The translations under genes were made by a program, and so were the position numbers. From contig JAHJBR010000057.1 of assembly GCA_018813445.1 (NCBI GenBank), positions 1 to 7,194 of the forward strand: a stretch of DNA of 7,194 nt. Direction: 5' to 3'. Each line of letters starts with the position of its first letter. Positions within the stretch are counted from its first letter, which is position 1. Of the stretch, positions 5,079-7,194 are shown one piece after another. The DNA is from Microcaldota archaeon. GTDB lineage: Archaea > Micrarchaeota > Micrarchaeia > Anstonellales > Bilamarchaeaceae. Below the pieces are notes generated by a model. The model made no database searches and was not told the DNA's origin. It was given only the letters and a program-made list of their open reading frames with translations.

Positions 5079-7194
5079 ACGGATTTTGAGAATGTTACTA
5101 AAAAGATGGGAAAGGAGCTGGAAGCAAAGGATATAAGCATCTCATCTGAGCAGGATTTGGTGGATTATGGGGAAGGGAAATGCATGGCCATGGTATGTGT
5201 TTACAATGACCCATTCTTGGCTTTTTGGAGAGAAGCATCATTGTTTGAAGGAAAGTGTAAATTTACAGATATAGATTTTACCAGCTATAGTACTTATGTG
5301 GAAAATTATCTTAAAGGTGAAGGAGACAGAGAGGTGATGCCTATGTTCATGTTCGGGGCAGGTCATTCTTTGTTTTCTTTTGATTCTGCAAATAGTTATT
5401 GTAAAAGCGCTATGGGCATGGCTGTGAAATGGCTGGTTGGAAATGAATATTCAGAATATACTCTTCCTAGTAAAAGTAGGACTGATTGTCTTCTTAAGAA
5501 TAACGTGATGCCAGTTTACATTCTTTATAGTGGTATGGAAAATGTTAGTAAAGAAAGGGCAGGCGAGATTGCAAAAATAGTTGATGGTTCAGGCCCAACA
5601 ATACTGGTGAGTGAAATAGAGCTTGATGATTCTGATTCTTCAAAATACCAATCAATAAGAGAAGAGATATTTGAGATGAAAAAGGGATGCTCTGATTGTT
5701 TGATAGCGCTGGGAGTTAAATTGAATGGATCAAGCGAATTCAATGTGACAGATGAGATTTTTTCAGATGAGGCAACCAAAAATAATGTGGATTTGATTGC
5801 ATATGGTATAGATAGCCATAATTTTGATACTTGTAAGGCAGAGGAAATACTTTTCTATGCATCCAACTTTTCCAATTATGCATTGAATAAATATGAAAAA
5901 TTTAGTGTAATACCATATGTGCTTTTTGACAGAGCTGAAAGCGCTGATGGATCTTGCAACTGGACTAATCAAAGTGTAGGATATGCCTATTCGGATTTGT
6001 TTGTGAATATGCATGCTCTTGTTGGAAATGGAATTATTGGAACGTCTATATATAGTCTTTATGGTGGTGGGCCTTTGGAATGTACTGATTGTGGCTTTGT
6101 GAATGCAAGATATGATGATTGCAATCCCACTAGTTTTTCATTAACAAAGAACGAACCTGCATTTACAAATTTCATGGGATTCTGTAGATCATATTATAGT
6201 GGAGTAGAAGGAGAGATGAGTGGGATACAGCCTATTGTTGCATCCAAAGGAGCAACTAACTGCAATTATGCAGTCAATACTAATATCTACAGGTATATGG
6301 ATGAGCGAGGTAATAATCAGGTTCGGCCATTTGTGACTGGGAATATAGAAGCAGAGACACTGGCCTTTAATTGTGCTGCATGTGTTGCAGAGAATTTGGA
6401 TAAGCCCACTGATTTTGATTCTGAAAGTGCTGGGGGTTTATGCACTAAATATTATCCGCAAATTGAGATAGCTGCTGATAATTTTGATATGGATCCTATG
6501 TTGCTTAGGGCAGTTGTATGGCAGGAAAGCAGTTTTAATCCTGGGGCAGTCAGTTATGCACCTATTTCCAATAATAATTGTAATCCTTTAGATATTGAAT
6601 CTGTATTGGATCCAGATGGATGTGTACAACCAATCGCAGATGATTGGTTTGTGGATAAGAGTAATATGGATGATCCCGTAAGTGCATGTAGAAAGGAATC
6701 CGAAATTGCTGAGGCAGATAAAGGGGAAAAATGCAAGCCGTGTGCATATGGACTTGCGCAGGTTATTGAGTATCCTTCAAATTATTATTCAGATTACAGT
6801 GTGGATTATCCAGAAGCAGTAAGTGTATGTGCTGTGAAAACAGGCACTGTATTAAGCTTCAATCCATATAATGGATACGATGGACCGTGTGCATATTCAT
6901 ACAAATATTCAAAGGCTCTTCAGGATGCGGTTAAGCTTGTGAACAATAATGCGGGTAAGTTGGGTGCGAGCGGAGATAGTGAAGAAGCGCAAAACAAAAA
7001 AAGCTGGTACTCTGCATTTTTTGCTTTGGATAGTGTATTTGGACACCAGACAAAAGGATGCGGTGGAAAAATAAGAACGCAGCAGCAATTGATAGATGAT
7101 TTCAATGCGCAGAAGGATTATGAGGATTGTGGAACTGCGGATGCAGACAGCGATCTTACATGCGGAGGAAGCAGTGATTGTTGCGGGAATGATG
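5028..7194 (+). CDS. exported cysteine-rich protein: TIM-barrel-like region plus lytic transglycosylase (SLT-like) domain, 3' partial
   Basis: The frame is open from the ATG at 5028 to the window edge (722 complete codons, no stop), so the C-terminus is missing. A hydrophobic N-terminus (residues 4-16) ends in AFGC, an imperfect lipobox at Cys17, so the protein is probably exported and anchored. Residues about 103-346 alternate hydrophobic strands and helices like an alpha/beta barrel of the glycoside hydrolase kind; no catalytic pair can be assigned. Residues about 470-636 carry the SLT signature: DPMLLRAVVWQESSFNP with the presumed catalytic Glu500, AVS, and YGLAQV at 574-579. These normally adjacent motifs are separated by a cysteine-containing insertion (511-571). 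The visible part has 30 cysteines and seven N-x-S/T sequons, consistent with an oxidising, glycosylated extracellular setting. SLT enzymes cleave the MurNAc-GlcNAc bond of peptidoglycan; the substrate here is unknown. The 4-base gap implies an operon with the giant gene. Confidence 0.9.
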   Translation, partial: MRNAWIAIFILIFAFGCTDFENVTKKMGKELEAKDISISSEQDLVDYGEGKCMAMVCVYNDPFLAFWREASLFEGKCKFTDIDFTSYSTYVENYLKGEGDREVMPMFMFGAGHSLFSFDSANSYCKSAMGMAVKWLVGNEYSEYTLPSKSRTDCLLKNNVMPVYILYSGMENVSKERAGEIAKIVDGSGPTILVSEIELDDSDSSKYQSIREEIFEMKKGCSDCLIALGVKLNGSSEFNVTDEIFSDEATKNNVDLIAYGIDSHNFDTCKAEEILFYASNFSNYALNKYEKFSVIPYVLFDRAESADGSCNWTNQSVGYAYSDLFVNMHALVGNGIIGTSIYSLYGGGPLECTDCGFVNARYDDCNPTSFSLTKNEPAFTNFMGFCRSYYSGVEGEMSGIQPIVASKGATNCNYAVNTNIYRYMDERGNNQVRPFVTGNIEAETLAFNCAACVAENLDKPTDFDSESAGGLCTKYYPQIEIAADNFDMDPMLLRAVVWQESSFNPGAVSYAPISNNNCNPLDIESVLDPDGCVQPIADDWFVDKSNMDDPVSACRKESEIAEADKGEKCKPCAYGLAQVIEYPSNYYSDYSVDYPEAVSVCAVKTGTVLSFNPYNGYDGPCAYSYKYSKALQDAVKLVNNNAGKLGASGDSEEAQNKKSWYSAFFALDSVFGHQTKGCGGKIRTQQQLIDDFNAQKDYEDCGTADADSDLTCGGSSDCCGND
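5334..6065 (+). other. TIM-barrel-like region (residues 103-346)
   Basis: Successive hydrophobic strands appear at about 103-109 (MPMFMFG), 161-168 (MPVYILYS), 190-198 (PTILVSEIE), 224-231, 254-262 (VDLIAYGID), 293-301 (SVIPYVLFD) and 335-345, each separated by a helix-like polar segment. This is the rhythm of an alpha/beta barrel. Acidic residues at strand ends (Glu196, Asp262, Asp301) are where glycoside hydrolases keep catalytic groups. No family motif is recognisable, so an enzymatic role is only a possibility. Confidence 0.4.
6435..6935 (+). other. lytic transglycosylase SLT-like domain (residues 470-636), interrupted
   Basis: The segment runs YYPQIEIAADNFDMDPMLL then RAVVWQESSFNPGAVS, matching the first helices and catalytic-Glu motif (E-S-x-F-N-P) of SLT domains, with Glu500 as the presumed general acid. 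The GLxQ motif follows as GLAQV (575-579) after an insertion at about 511-571. FNPYN (611-615) and the following helix resemble the later part of the fold. Confidence 0.75.

Noticed and set aside
5525..7105. Several minus-strand open frames of 60-84 codons opposite the second gene
   Set aside because: The plus-strand frame is continuous, has a signal sequence and carries the SLT motifs. The antisense frames show no domain and overlap one another.

Overview
The window is AT-rich and tightly coded. Both genes use AGA/AGG for almost all arginines and ATA freely for isoleucine. The first gene has no Shine-Dalgarno site and follows an AT-rich TATA-like element. The second sits 4 bases after the first stop and has a GGTG-type ribosome site. 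This combination suggests an archaeon, plausibly a DPANN-type lineage. That is inference: there is no RNA gene or universal marker here, and a bacterium is not excluded.

Layout: 1-163 is non-coding, with an AT-only hairpin at the left edge, a near-duplicated short motif and a palindromic TATA-like box. 164-5023 (+) encodes a 1619-residue protein that I cannot assign to a family. It has a signal peptide, an exported N-terminal domain of about 180 residues, one clear membrane helix, a very large remainder and a C-terminal four-cysteine zinc ribbon. 5028-7194 (+) encodes an exported, probably membrane-anchored, cysteine-rich protein that runs off the right edge (722 residues visible). Its first part reads like an alpha/beta (TIM-type) barrel. 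Its second part carries the hallmarks of a lytic transglycosylase (SLT/goose-lysozyme fold) domain, split by a cysteine-rich insertion of about 60 residues.

The two genes almost certainly form one transcription unit. The pairing is a giant membrane protein, exposed outside and probably cytoplasmic in bulk, with an exported wall- or glycan-cleaving candidate enzyme. It could be a cell-envelope machine in which a lytic enzyme opens a path for a trans-envelope complex, as VirB1-type enzymes do in type IV secretion. No ATPase, pilin or other secretion component is visible, so this remains a hypothesis. The most notable points are the barrel-plus-transglycosylase architecture with its interrupted catalytic domain, and the unrecognised giant partner.
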